Positions 45,528 through 54,446 of a stretch of DNA of 64,000 bases are shown here, piece by piece. This DNA comes from CAVYUC01 sp963816685 (GTDB lineage Bacteria; Bacteroidota; Bacteroidia; Bacteroidales; Prolixibacteraceae). The position numbers and the translations under genes were made by a program. Numbering within the stretch: the stretch's first letter is position 1; each line of letters opens with the position of its first letter. The stretch covers positions 248,001 through 312,000 of the forward strand of contig CAWFMB010000038.1 of NCBI GenBank assembly GCA_963816685.1. Reading direction: 5' to 3'. A model generated the notes under the pieces. That model ran no database searches. It had not been told where the DNA came from and was given only the letters and a program-made list of their open reading frames with translations.

Positions 45528-47450
45528 ATGGTAAATAAAATAACCAGCCTTGCGGAATATTTTCAAAAGTACAAGGAAAGTGTGGATGATCCTGAAGGAT
45601 TCTGGGGAAGTATTGCGAAAAACTATTTTTGGCAAAAAAAGTGGGATCGCGTTCTGGATTGGAGTTTTAAGGGCGAAAATGCCCCGGATGTGAATTGGTT
45701 TGTAAACGGCAAACTGAACATTACTGAAAACATTTTTGAACGCAACATGGATTCAAGAAAGGACCAGGTTGCTATCATCTGGGAACCCAACGATCCGAAA
45801 GAGGCAGAAATAAGATTAACTTATGGCGAATTATTCGATAAAGTAAAACAGTTTGCCAACGGTTTAAAAAAACTTGGTGTTGGCAAAGGCGATCGGGTGG
45901 CTATTTATCTTCCTATGGTTCCCGAACTTGCAGTAGCGATGCTTGCCTGTGCAAGAATCGGAGCAATTCATTCAATTGTTTTTGCAGGTTTTTCTGCAAC
46001 AGCACTTGCCGACAGAATAATTGATGCTGAAGCAAAAGCTGTAATTACTTCCGACGGAGGATTCCGCGGAACAAAATCTATTCCGCTGAAAGGAATTGTA
46101 GATGAAGCACTTGAGAATTGTCCTTCTGTAAAAAATGTTGTTGTATTAAAACGTACAAACGACACTATTAAATTCGAAAATGGACGCGATATCTGGTGGC
46201 ATGAATTAATTGAAGGTGTTGGCACCGAAAATAATGCCGAAGTAATGGACTCCGAAGATATTCTTTTCATTCTCTATACTTCAGGATCTACAGGAAAGCC
46301 AAAAGGCGTTGTACATTCTACCGCAGGATATATGATTTTCGCGGAATATACTTTTAAAAATGTATTTCAGTACAATGATGGAGATATTTACTGGTGTACC
46401 GCCGATATTGGCTGGGTAACGGGTCATTCGTACATCGTTTACGGGCCGCTGCTAACCGGAGCAACCTCAATAATGTTTGAAGGAGTACCCACCTGGCCCG
46501 ATGCAGGCAGGTTCTGGGACATTGTGGATAAATATAAAGTGACCCAGTTTTATACAGCACCAACTGCAATAAGGGCATTGGTTGCGCAGGGTAACGAATG
46601 GGTGACAAAACACGATTTAAGTTCGTTAAAGGTTTTGGGTACGGTTGGTGAACCCATTAATGAGGAGGCCTGGCGCTGGTATCATGATCTGGTTGGGAAA
46701 GGAAGATGCCCCATTGTGGATACCTGGTGGCAAACTGAAACCGGTGGAATAATGATTACACCACTTGCCGGTATTACTCCCACAAAACCTTCGTTTGCAA
46801 CACTTCCGCTGCCTGGTGTTCAACCCATACTTGTTGATCCGGAAGGGAAAGAACTGAAGGGGAACAGCGTGGAAGGAATTTTGTGTATCAAATTTCCATG
46901 GCCGGGAATGCTGCGCACAACTTACGGGGATCACAAACGGTGTTTTCAAACCTACTTTTCCTCTTTCCCAGGTTTGTATTTAACCGGCGACGGCGCCAAA
47001 CGTGACGAAGAAGGCTATTACCGCATCATTGGCCGTATTGATGATGTTATCAACGTTTCAGGCCATCGCATCGGAACTGCAGAAGTTGAGGATGCAATCA
47101 ATCAGCACCGTAAAGTTGTTGAGTCGGCAGTGGTTGGTTATCCGCACGAAATAAAAGGTTCCGGTATTTATGCCTATGTAATTTGTGAAGATCTGACGGA
47201 TAGTGAAATGGAAAAAATTGAAGATGAAATACGGGCTACAGTTACAAAATTCATTGGTCCGATAGCCAAGCCCGATAAAATTCAAATTGTAAGTGGTCTT
47301 CCAAAAACACGCTCAGGAAAAATCATGAGGCGTATATTACGCAAAATCGGGGAAGGAGATGCCACAAATCTTGGAGACACTTCTACACTTCTCGATCCGG
47401 GTGTTGTAGATCAAATTATCAGCGGCGCCAAAGTTGAAGTAAAACGGTAG
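45528..47450 (+). CDS. acs: Acetyl-CoA synthetase, AMP-forming
   Basis: Activates acetate to acetyl-CoA with ATP, producing AMP and pyrophosphate (640 residues). Motifs: ILYTSGSTGKPKGVVH near residue 250, DTWWQTETGG for acetate pocket and adenylate, GRIDDVINVSGHRIGT hinge, and the C-terminal PKTRSGKIMRR with Lys598. In this family that Lys is the site that acetyltransferases block and sirtuins free. A Pat-like protein and a sirtuin follow within 3.5 kb on the same strand, consistent with such control. An acetate uptake transporter gene comes 46 bases later. Related propionyl-CoA synthetases are less likely given the SatP neighbour. Confidence 0.95.
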   Translation: MVNKITSLAEYFQKYKESVDDPEGFWGSIAKNYFWQKKWDRVLDWSFKGENAPDVNWFVNGKLNITENIFERNMDSRKDQVAIIWEPNDPKEAEIRLTYGELFDKVKQFANGLKKLGVGKGDRVAIYLPMVPELAVAMLACARIGAIHSIVFAGFSATALADRIIDAEAKAVITSDGGFRGTKSIPLKGIVDEALENCPSVKNVVVLKRTNDTIKFENGRDIWWHELIEGVGTENNAEVMDSEDILFILYTSGSTGKPKGVVHSTAGYMIFAEYTFKNVFQYNDGDIYWCTADIGWVTGHSYIVYGPLLTGATSIMFEGVPTWPDAGRFWDIVDKYKVTQFYTAPTAIRALVAQGNEWVTKHDLSSLKVLGTVGEPINEEAWRWYHDLVGKGRCPIVDTWWQTETGGIMITPLAGITPTKPSFATLPLPGVQPILVDPEGKELKGNSVEGILCIKFPWPGMLRTTYGDHKRCFQTYFSSFPGLYLTGDGAKRDEEGYYRIIGRIDDVINVSGHRIGTAEVEDAINQHRKVVESAVVGYPHEIKGSGIYAYVICEDLTDSEMEKIEDEIRATVTKFIGPIAKPDKIQIVSGLPKTRSGKIMRRILRKIGEGDATNLGDTSTLLDPGVVDQIISGAKVEVKR

Positions 47451-47496
47451 TATTAAAATTTTTTCTCAATCATTTATAAACCAAAATTTAAACAAT

Positions 47497-48060
47497 ATGG
47501 AAAATAAACTTTCTAACCCGGCTCCACTGGGTTTAATGGGATTTGGTATGACAACAGTACTCCTGAATATTCATAACGCTGGTTTTTTCCCGTTAGGTTC
47601 GATGATCCTTGCAATGGGTATTTTCTATGGCGGAATTGCCCAGGTTATTGCAGGTATAATGGAATTCAAAAAAGGAAATACTTTTGGCACAACAGCTTTT
47701 ACATCCTACGGCCTTTTTTGGATGACCCTTGTATTTCTTATTGTTTTTCCGAAATTGGGTTGGCTTGAAGCCCCACCCCTTCCTTTCATGGGATGGTATC
47801 TTTTTATGTGGGGGCTGTTTACATTTTTAATGTGGATTGCCACTTTCGGTAATAACCGTGCACTCCAAATCATCTTTCTCACACTTTGGATACTTTTCTT
47901 TTTACTTGCAATACGTGACTGGACAGGTTCAAAGATGGTTGGAATGATTGCAGGCTTCGAAGGAATTTTGTGCGGACTGTCGGCTATTTACCTTGCAATG
48001 GCAGAAGTTATTAACGAAACACAGGGTAAAACTATACTTCCAATCGGAAAAAGAATATAA
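47497..48060 (+). CDS. satP: Acetate uptake transporter, GPR1/FUN34/YaaH family
   Basis: Small membrane protein (187 residues) with the family signature NPAPLGLMGFGMTT at the N-terminus and six hydrophobic segments. These proteins import acetate or succinate with protons. Placement 46 bases after acs makes acetate scavenging the likely job. It is followed by a strong intrinsic terminator, so acs-satP look like a two-gene operon. Confidence 0.93.
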   Translation: MENKLSNPAPLGLMGFGMTTVLLNIHNAGFFPLGSMILAMGIFYGGIAQVIAGIMEFKKGNTFGTTAFTSYGLFWMTLVFLIVFPKLGWLEAPPLPFMGWYLFMWGLFTFLMWIATFGNNRALQIIFLTLWILFFLLAIRDWTGSKMVGMIAGFEGILCGLSAIYLAMAEVINETQGKTILPIGKRI

Positions 48061-48384
48061 CTGCAATAAACAGGATTACAAGTAAAAAGCACTCCATTTT
48101 TATAGGGTGCTTTTTACTTTTTAAATGTTTTGTGTTTTTAAACAGGAATAATTCCGGATATTTTTTACATGTTATTTAACATGTTATTACAGATTATGTG
48201 AATAACATTCGTCTTAATCCTTTGATTTTAAATCAACTTTAACCTTTCAATTGAATTTTTATTTCTATTGTCAAGAATTTCATTACATGATTTTTTTTCA
48301 TGATTTTTATAGCTGAAATTAATCAATTTTACGCCTTTACAAGATTGCTCGACGAAATTATAATATTAAATAAATTGTATCCCA
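48061..48384. other. Intergenic region after satP
   Basis: Holds the terminator at 48081-48118, then about 260 AT-rich bases with a small CATGA/TCATG symmetric element near 48287-48303. No promoter consensus or gene was found. Confidence 0.5.
48081..48118 (+). terminator. Intrinsic terminator of acs-satP
   Basis: Perfect 12-base arms AGTAAAAAGCAC (48081-48092) and its complement (48107-48118), 14-base loop, followed by TTTTTAAATG. It lies 21 bases after the satP stop. Confidence 0.8.
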
Positions 48385-50979
48385 ATGGCCATCAAGAAAT
48401 TAGACAGTATTTTCAAACCAAAGCGAATTGCTTTAATCGGAGTTTCAAACAATCCGGACAGTGTTGGGGGAATAACACTGCGGAATTTGGTAGGCGGTGG
48501 ATTTAACGGTGTAGTTTACCCGGTAAACCCAAAACGTGAGGCTGTTTTTGGTATTCCCTGTTACCCCGATGTAAAAAGTTTACCCAAAGTACCTGATCTT
48601 GCTGTGATTATGACTGCGGCCAAATCTGTGCCCCAGTTGGTTCGTGAATGTGGTGAAGCCGGAGTTAATGGAATAATCATCATGTCGGCAGGATTTAAGG
48701 AAGCAGGTGAAGAAGGCAAACAACTTGAGAATCAGGTGAAAGCTGAAAAGGCTAAATATCCCGACATGCGGGTAATAGGTCCCAACTGTCTTGGAATTCT
48801 TGTACCGGGTCAAAACATGAATGTAAGTTTTGCAGATGGCATGCCCAAAAAAGGACATGTTGCATTTATTTCGCAATCGGGTGCATTATGTACCTCTGTT
48901 CTTGACTGGGCCTACGATTCCAACATTGGCTTTTCATACTTTGTTTCCATCGGTAACTCAATGGATGTCAATTTTGGCGATTTAATTGATTATTTTGGCC
49001 AGGATCCAAATACGAAATCCATTGTACTTTATGTTGAGTCGTTGACCAATGCACGTACTTTTATGTCGGCAGCGCGTGCCTTTTCACGCGAGAAACCAAT
49101 TATTGTGTATAAATCAGGGCGGTTCCCTGAATCTGCTGCAGCAGCAGCTTCCCATACAGGAGCGCTTGCTTCCGAGGATTCTATTTACGATGCAGTATTT
49201 CACAGAGCTGGTCTGGCGCGTGTTTATGATTTCGGAAATATATTTGATTTTACTGATCTCGTTGGCCGGCGCCGGATTCCAAAGGGAAACCGGCTTGCCA
49301 TTGTTACAAACGCCGGTGGCCCTGGTGTTATGGCTACAGATTCACTTATTTCATGGGGCGGAAAACTTGTTCAGCTTTCAGAAGAAACAATGCAAAAGTT
49401 AAATGAATATCTGCCGCCGTTCTGGTCGCACGGAAACCCTGTTGATGTGCTTGGAGATGCCACACCTGAACGTTTTGCCCGGGCAACCGAAATTGTTCTT
49501 GAAGATGAAAAGGTTGATGCAGTACTGGTGCTTTTAACTCCGCAGGCAATGACTTCTCCCACAGAAACTGCCGAGGCAATTGCAAAACTGGCTTCCAACA
49601 CTTCGAAGTCAATAATGGCAGCATGGCTGGGCGGTGCAAGTATGCATAAGGGAGTTCAGGTTTTTAACCAGGCCGGAATCCCGAGCTATCAGGCTCCCGA
49701 GCAAGCCATCCGGGCGTTTATGACGCTTTCGCATTATTCTAAAAATCTTGAAATGCTTTATGAAACACCAAAGGAAGTGCCGGTTTCATTTCAGTACGAC
49801 CGTAATGAACTTCGGAAAAAATACCTGAAGAATGTGTTTCCAAAAGCCAAAATCCTGAATGAAGATGACTCGAAAATGCTTGTTAATGATTATGGCATCG
49901 ACACCACACACCCTGCTCCGGCAGCAACTGAAGATGAAGCAGTTGCCCTGGCCAAACAAAAAGCGTTTCCTGTAGTAATGAAAATTTATTCACCCGATAT
50001 TACACATAAATCTGATGTTGGAGGCGTTGCCCTCAATCTAAAAGATGAGGAAATGGTAAGGGCAGCTTTCAGAAATATGATAAAAACTGCTTCTGAAAAA
50101 AGGCCTGATGCCCGGATTGACGGAGTAACCATTCAAAAAATGGTGGATACAAAAGGAGCAGTTGAATTGATAATCGGAACAAAGAAGGACCCTGTTTTCG
50201 GAACTGTTATGCTGGTAGGAATGGGCGGTACATCTGCCGAATTGTTTAAAGACAAAAGGCTTGAATTTCCTCCATTGAACGAGCGACTTGCACGGCAAAT
50301 GCTGGAGTCTCTTAAAATTTATCCGCTGCTGGAAGGATATCGTGGCGATTCACCAAAAAATATAAATAAACTTATTGAAGTGCTTATCAGAATGTCATAT
50401 CTGGCAGCTGATTATCCTGAAATAAAAGAACTGGATATTAACCCGTTGATTGTTACTCCAACGGATGTAATTGCACTTGATGCACGCATTGTTATCGACC
50501 AGGAAGTAATGGCAAAACCTGTTAAAGATTACTCTCACCTTATCCTGCGTCCTTATCCTGAAAGTCTGATTAAAAATACTCATTTAAGAGATGGCTCACC
50601 TGTAGTTCTTCGCCCCATAAAACCGGAAGACGAACCAATGTGGCTGAAACTGCTGGCAAGTTGTTCGAAAGAGTCAATTTATCACCGTTTCAGATATGAT
50701 TTCTATTACGATTCACATGAGGTGGCAACACAGTTTTGTTTCATCGATTATGACCGTGAAATCGCAATTGTTGCTGAAATAGAGGATGAAGGGGAGAAAA
50801 AACTGATTGGTGTTGGCCGTTTAATTGCCGATCCCGATGTGGAAGTGATGGAATATGCCATTTTAGTTACAGATGCATGGCAGAAAAAAGAGTTGGGCTT
50901 CATGCTGACTGAATATTGCCTCGAAATTGCAAAAATAAGAGATATCAAAAAGTTAATGGCTGAAACCACACAGGGATAA
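48385..50979 (+). CDS. ADP-forming acyl-CoA synthetase/GNAT fusion (Pat-like), frameshifted near 3' end
   Basis: Residues about 1-450 are the CoA-binding and ligase alpha part (ALIGVSNNPDSVGG, VIGPNCLGILVPG, AFISQSGAL, ASHTGALASEDS with His257, the usual phospho-His position). Residues about 470-690 are the ATP-grasp beta part. From about 705 there is a GNAT acetyltransferase domain (LRPIKPEDEPMW, VGRLIADPDVEVMEYAILV). This is the layout of the acetyl-CoA synthetase acetyltransferase Pat of enterobacteria, but the phospho-His appears kept here, so ligase activity may persist. The frame stops at 50979 inside the GNAT domain; the expected end continues in another frame to 51082 (separate entry). 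Confidence 0.88.
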   Translation: MAIKKLDSIFKPKRIALIGVSNNPDSVGGITLRNLVGGGFNGVVYPVNPKREAVFGIPCYPDVKSLPKVPDLAVIMTAAKSVPQLVRECGEAGVNGIIIMSAGFKEAGEEGKQLENQVKAEKAKYPDMRVIGPNCLGILVPGQNMNVSFADGMPKKGHVAFISQSGALCTSVLDWAYDSNIGFSYFVSIGNSMDVNFGDLIDYFGQDPNTKSIVLYVESLTNARTFMSAARAFSREKPIIVYKSGRFPESAAAAASHTGALASEDSIYDAVFHRAGLARVYDFGNIFDFTDLVGRRRIPKGNRLAIVTNAGGPGVMATDSLISWGGKLVQLSEETMQKLNEYLPPFWSHGNPVDVLGDATPERFARATEIVLEDEKVDAVLVLLTPQAMTSPTETAEAIAKLASNTSKSIMAAWLGGASMHKGVQVFNQAGIPSYQAPEQAIRAFMTLSHYSKNLEMLYETPKEVPVSFQYDRNELRKKYLKNVFPKAKILNEDDSKMLVNDYGIDTTHPAPAATEDEAVALAKQKAFPVVMKIYSPDITHKSDVGGVALNLKDEEMVRAAFRNMIKTASEKRPDARIDGVTIQKMVDTKGAVELIIGTKKDPVFGTVMLVGMGGTSAELFKDKRLEFPPLNERLARQMLESLKIYPLLEGYRGDSPKNINKLIEVLIRMSYLAADYPEIKELDINPLIVTPTDVIALDARIVIDQEVMAKPVKDYSHLILRPYPESLIKNTHLRDGSPVVLRPIKPEDEPMWLKLLASCSKESIYHRFRYDFYYDSHEVATQFCFIDYDREIAIVAEIEDEGEKKLIGVGRLIADPDVEVMEYAILVTDAWQKKELGFMLTEYCLEIAKIRDIKKLMAETTQG

Positions 50980-51082
50980 CAAACCCATGATTTCAGTTTT
51001 CAGGAAGCTTAATTTTAAAATCCGTTTTAATGAAGACGGTACGGTGACTGTGAGCAAAGATTTAACTGAAGCAGACGAATAA
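50975..51082 (+). other. Out-of-frame C-terminal tail of the Pat-like gene
   Basis: From G50975 the shifted frame reads DNKPMISVFRKLNFKIRFNE and on to a TAA at 51080-51082 (35 codons). It directly continues AETTQ with the usual GNAT end (asparagine-rich loop, then helix and strand VFRKLNFKIRF). Removing one G from the GGG at 50973-50975 restores an 899-residue protein. A terminator hairpin 30 bases after 51082 also fits the longer gene. Confidence 0.85.
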
Positions 51083-51111
51083 ATACTTTTATCTGCAGAA
51101 ATAATATTAAA

Positions 51112-51152
51112 TTCCCGGCAACCGAAGTAAATTTCCCTGCCGGGAAATTTTT
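51112..51152 (+). terminator. Intrinsic terminator after the Pat-like gene
   Basis: Arms TTCCCGGCA (51112-51120) and its complement (51138-51146), 17-base loop, followed by ATTTTTT-like sequence (51147-51152). It lies 30 bases after the restored stop and just before the sirtuin start. Confidence 0.65.
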
Positions 51153-51163
51153 GAACGCATAGA

Positions 51164-51907
51164 ATGGACATTGAAAATATCGAAAAAGCAGTACAACTTA
51201 TCCGAAAGGCAAAGTATGTAGTTGCTTTTACCGGGGCCGGCATTTCAGTAGAAAGCGGCATTCCGCCGTTCAGGGGTGAAAACGGATTGTGGACAACCAC
51301 TCACCCAATATTTCTCGAAATTGATTTCTTCAAAAGAAAACCATTGCAATCATGGATTAAAATAAAAAAAATCTTTTACGATAAACTGGGGGACGCAGAA
51401 CCAAATCTCGCACATAAGGTGCTGGCAAAAATGGAGGAAAGAAGTTTTTTGGAGTCGGTTATCACACAAAATATCGACCACCTTCACCAAAAAGCAGGTA
51501 ATAAATATGTGTACGAATTGCACGGGACCTACAAACAACTGGTTTGTACTTCCTGCAGTTCGGAATATGACATTAGTTTTGCCAATTTGAATTATCTGCC
51601 TCCAACTTGTTTTGTTTGTAAGGGAATATTAAAGCCGGACATGGTTTTCTTTAATGAACCGATTCCTTATTTTGCCAAAAAGCGTTCATTGGAAGAGGCA
51701 CAAAAAGCTGATTTGCTGCTGATTATTGGCACAAATGCCGAAGTATTGCCAGCAGCAGAAATTCCGGAAAGAGCGAAAAAAAGCGATGCAAAGATTATAG
51801 AGATAAATATACGTCCATCTCACTTTTCGAATACAATTACCGATATTTTCATTCAGGCAAAAGCAACCGAAGCAATGGAAAAGATTAGTGAACTTCTGTA
51901 TTTGTAA
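51164..51907 (+). CDS. cobB: Sir2-family NAD-dependent protein deacylase
   Basis: Sirtuin of 247 residues that removes acetyl or other acyl groups from lysine using NAD+. Visible are VVAFTGAGISVESGIPPFRG (NAD site), TQNIDHLHQKAG, catalytic His120 in ELHGTYK, zinc cysteines 128/131 (CTSC) and 149/152 (CFVC), and LLIIGTNAEVLPAAEIPERA. Its place after the acs and Pat-like genes suggests that it reactivates acetylated Acs. It starts 12 bases after the terminator hairpin, so it probably has its own promoter within the preceding sequence or is reached by read-through. Confidence 0.93.
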   Translation: MDIENIEKAVQLIRKAKYVVAFTGAGISVESGIPPFRGENGLWTTTHPIFLEIDFFKRKPLQSWIKIKKIFYDKLGDAEPNLAHKVLAKMEERSFLESVITQNIDHLHQKAGNKYVYELHGTYKQLVCTSCSSEYDISFANLNYLPPTCFVCKGILKPDMVFFNEPIPYFAKKRSLEEAQKADLLLIIGTNAEVLPAAEIPERAKKSDAKIIEINIRPSHFSNTITDIFIQAKATEAMEKISELLYL

Positions 51908-52028
51908 TAATTTCGAAATCTGCTGCTTTATTATTTCATTTTCGCCAAATAAAATACCCTATTGTATGTTATTCTGTTATTGATTAACTTGAAGAAATTT
52001 TATAACGTATCGGATAAAACAGCTAAAA

Positions 52029-52370
52029 ATGAAAAGGTTCATTGTAATTTATCATGCACCGGAAGAATTGACACAGCAAAGTCAGCAGTCTACCCCGGAA
52101 GAGATGGAACAGGGAATGAAAGCCTGGTATGACTGGGCACATAAATGTGGCGATAAACTGGTTGATTTGGGAAATCCGCTGGTCAACGGACAGGCAATAA
52201 AACCAGATGGAACGACAGAAAGAAGTTCCAGGGGAGTTTGCGGATACTCCATTTTGGAGGCAGAAAACCTGGAGGAAGCCAAACAACTCATGAAAGGTCA
52301 TCCTCACCTGATGTGGGACGGCGCCTGTGAAATAGAAGTTCATGAAACCATGCCGGTGCCGGGAAGCTAA
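52029..52370 (+). CDS. YCII-domain protein
   Basis: Small cytoplasmic protein of 113 residues. The YCII-related ferredoxin-like fold is suggested by FIVIYHAPEEL at the start, EMEQGMKAWYDWAHKCGDKL helix, and the end YSILEAENLEEAKQLMKGHPHL followed by EIEVHETMPVPG, a classic YCII pattern. These proteins are often small enzymes or ligand binders, with no firmly known role here. It stands alone between the sirtuin and the AraC-type regulator gene. Confidence 0.8.
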   Translation: MKRFIVIYHAPEELTQQSQQSTPEEMEQGMKAWYDWAHKCGDKLVDLGNPLVNGQAIKPDGTTERSSRGVCGYSILEAENLEEAKQLMKGHPHLMWDGACEIEVHETMPVPGS

Positions 52371-52659
52371 TTAATGCTGTTCAGATTAAAAAAGTTCAAA
52401 TTAATATCCCTTTATTAATACATCCTTGTTTTTCAATAAATTATTTATTGCGGAATCTTCAGGACGAAATCTTCAATTTTTCATGACTCATCGAACAGTG
52501 TCTTTTGAACATTTACACCAATAGATTTCGCAGGTACTTGCAGAATTAATTCATGTAATTAACAACATACTAATTAAATAAGCGATAAAATAAATCAAGA
52601 CAATGTTGTATGCTATTTATTTTAAGTGTATCTTGTTTCTACTTAAAATAAAAAATACA

Positions 52660-53763
52660 ATGCCATTGTTCATGGACATACATTTTGTTGGTGAGGTTTC
52701 AGTTGAAGATACCCGTCTCGCTCATCTTAAGGACTTGGCAGTCCAGGAAAAGTATGGTGTTAAATACCACCAGTACTGGTTTAACGAAAAAGAAGGCACT
52801 GTTTATTGCCTGATGGAAGGCCCTGACAAGGAATCATGCGCGGCTACACATTTGGAAGCCAATGGATTTGAAGCCTGCCAGATTACAGAAGTGGAGGGTG
52901 GCATGTATGACTTGTTTATGGGCGAAAATCAGCAGGTGGACCATGGACCGGTGCGGCATAATAACGGGGAAATTGACAACGGATTTCGTTATATTCTTAC
53001 TCTTGATATTATCACAAAAACTGCCAGCTCAAATACAATAGACTTCGGCCAGCTTAAACTCCCGCAGAAACCAAAAAACAAGGCACTTCAGATTATTGCT
53101 GAATGCGAAGGAAAAGAAGTTAAGACAGTCGGTTTTGATGTTATCGTTGCCGTTTTTGAAACACCGGATTTAGCAATGAAGAGTGCCCATGAAATCCAAA
53201 GGGAATTTTTAAAATATACCAATTCACCGGCCTCAGAAAAAACCGATATCACATTTAACATAGGAATTAGTGTAGGTCAACCTCTTACTGAAGAAGAAGG
53301 TTTTTTTGAAAAGGCCATAAAAACAAGCCACAGGCTGTGCCTTATTGCCGGTAACAAAGAAATAATGACTTCAAGGATGTTTGAAGAACTCTGCAGCTCC
53401 AGTGAAGAAACTAAGAAACACATCAATTACCGTACATTAAATCTTTCAGAACAGGATTTCGTAGACAACCTTTTGGATATTACAGAAAACCGGTTTTCTG
53501 AATTTACTTTTGGTGTGGATGGCCTGAGCAGGGATTTAGGCGTAAGCCAGCCACAACTGTACCGGAAAGTAATTGCAATTACCGGACGTTCACCTGTGAT
53601 TTTTATTCGCGACATCCGTCTGAACAAAGCCCTTTCGCTGATTAAGGAAAAAAAATACAACATCTCTGAAGTTGCACTTGAAGTTGGTTACAGCAGTCCT
53701 TCCTATTTCTCCAAATGCTTTCAGGATAAATTTGGAATTAAACCTTCCGCAATTGCCATATAA
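52660..53763 (+). CDS. AraC-type regulator with DUF4242 and degenerate nucleotide-cyclase-like domain
   Basis: I choose the ATG at 52660 (MPLFMDIHFVG); the frame is open 19 codons upstream without a convincing start. Residues 1-90 resemble DUF4242 (VSVEDTRLAHLKDLA, VKYHQYWFNEKEGTVYCLMEGP). Residues about 110-240 look like a class III nucleotide cyclase homology domain (GKEVKTVGFDVIVAVFETPDLAMKSA, then NIGISVGQPLTEEEGFFEKAI and HRLCLIAG) but lack the metal aspartates, so it is more likely a sensor than an enzyme. The last 100 residues are an AraC-type DNA-binding domain (LSRDLGVSQPQLYRKVI, ISEVALEVGYSSPSYFSKCF). It probably controls the following oxidation genes. Confidence 0.85.
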   Translation: MPLFMDIHFVGEVSVEDTRLAHLKDLAVQEKYGVKYHQYWFNEKEGTVYCLMEGPDKESCAATHLEANGFEACQITEVEGGMYDLFMGENQQVDHGPVRHNNGEIDNGFRYILTLDIITKTASSNTIDFGQLKLPQKPKNKALQIIAECEGKEVKTVGFDVIVAVFETPDLAMKSAHEIQREFLKYTNSPASEKTDITFNIGISVGQPLTEEEGFFEKAIKTSHRLCLIAGNKEIMTSRMFEELCSSSEETKKHINYRTLNLSEQDFVDNLLDITENRFSEFTFGVDGLSRDLGVSQPQLYRKVIAITGRSPVIFIRDIRLNKALSLIKEKKYNISEVALEVGYSSPSYFSKCFQDKFGIKPSAIAI

Positions 53764-53855
53764 ATTTTCTGCACTACTTCTCTCCCCTCTTTTCGGATGA
53801 ATGAAAATTGATAGTTATTGAATTAATAAAGGTGGATTTACTCTTTTATTGACAA

Positions 53856-53863
53856 TATCTTTG
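53856..53863 (+). promoter_or_regulatory. Candidate -7 promoter element before the cupin gene
   Basis: TATCTTTG matches TAnnTTTG exactly and lies about 70 bases upstream of the start at 53934. The usual TTTG at -33 is missing; a regulator such as the upstream AraC protein might replace it. Confidence 0.4.
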
Positions 53864-53933
53864 GTTTGTAGAATTAACGCTATCAATATGTTACTGCAAA
53901 CTTTCATTTTTTAATCATTTAAATTCAATAATC

Positions 53934-54428
53934 ATGAAAACAATTAAAGCATTAAAATCACTGGCAGTTCTGGCTGCACTTTTTTTAAGTTTACCCGGTG
54001 CAACACAGGAAAAAGAATCGCATGAACTGGTGCTGCATCCACATGAATACACCGGTCCAATTCAAATTTCAAAAGAAGATTTCCCCAAAGGGAACGTAGT
54101 AAATTTGGTTGGTGGATGGGGTGGGCTTACTGTGGCTATAAATGAACCACCTGCCGGCACCGATTATACACCGTTTTTAGTTGGACTGAAAGATGATCTT
54201 TGCCAGGTTCCGCACTGGGGCTATCTGGAAAAAGGGAAAATACGTATTATCGATAAAAACAAAAATGAAGTAGTTGTTAAGGCTGGTGGGGTTTTTTATA
54301 TGCCACCCGGACATACTGTAATTGTGGTTGAAGATAGCCGGTTAATAGATTTTAGTCCTGAACATGAAATGGAGGAATTGACTAAACATGTGTTGAAAAA
54401 AGTAGCAGAAATGCAAAACAATCAGTAA
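53934..54428 (+). CDS. Secreted cupin-like protein
   Basis: A 164-residue exported protein (signal LKSLAVLAALFLSLPGATQ). The middle and end read like a single cupin barrel: PHWGYLEKGKIRIIDKNKNEVVVKAGGVFYMPPGHTVIVVED, with one histidine in PHWG and another in PPGHT. Cupins bind metals and small molecules; a periplasmic enzyme or binding role is possible. It is the first of a four-gene cluster and lies 18 bases before the FAD oxidase gene. Confidence 0.8.
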   Translation: MKTIKALKSLAVLAALFLSLPGATQEKESHELVLHPHEYTGPIQISKEDFPKGNVVNLVGGWGGLTVAINEPPAGTDYTPFLVGLKDDLCQVPHWGYLEKGKIRIIDKNKNEVVVKAGGVFYMPPGHTVIVVEDSRLIDFSPEHEMEELTKHVLKKVAEMQNNQ

Positions 54429-54446
54429 AATTTAAACATAAAAACG

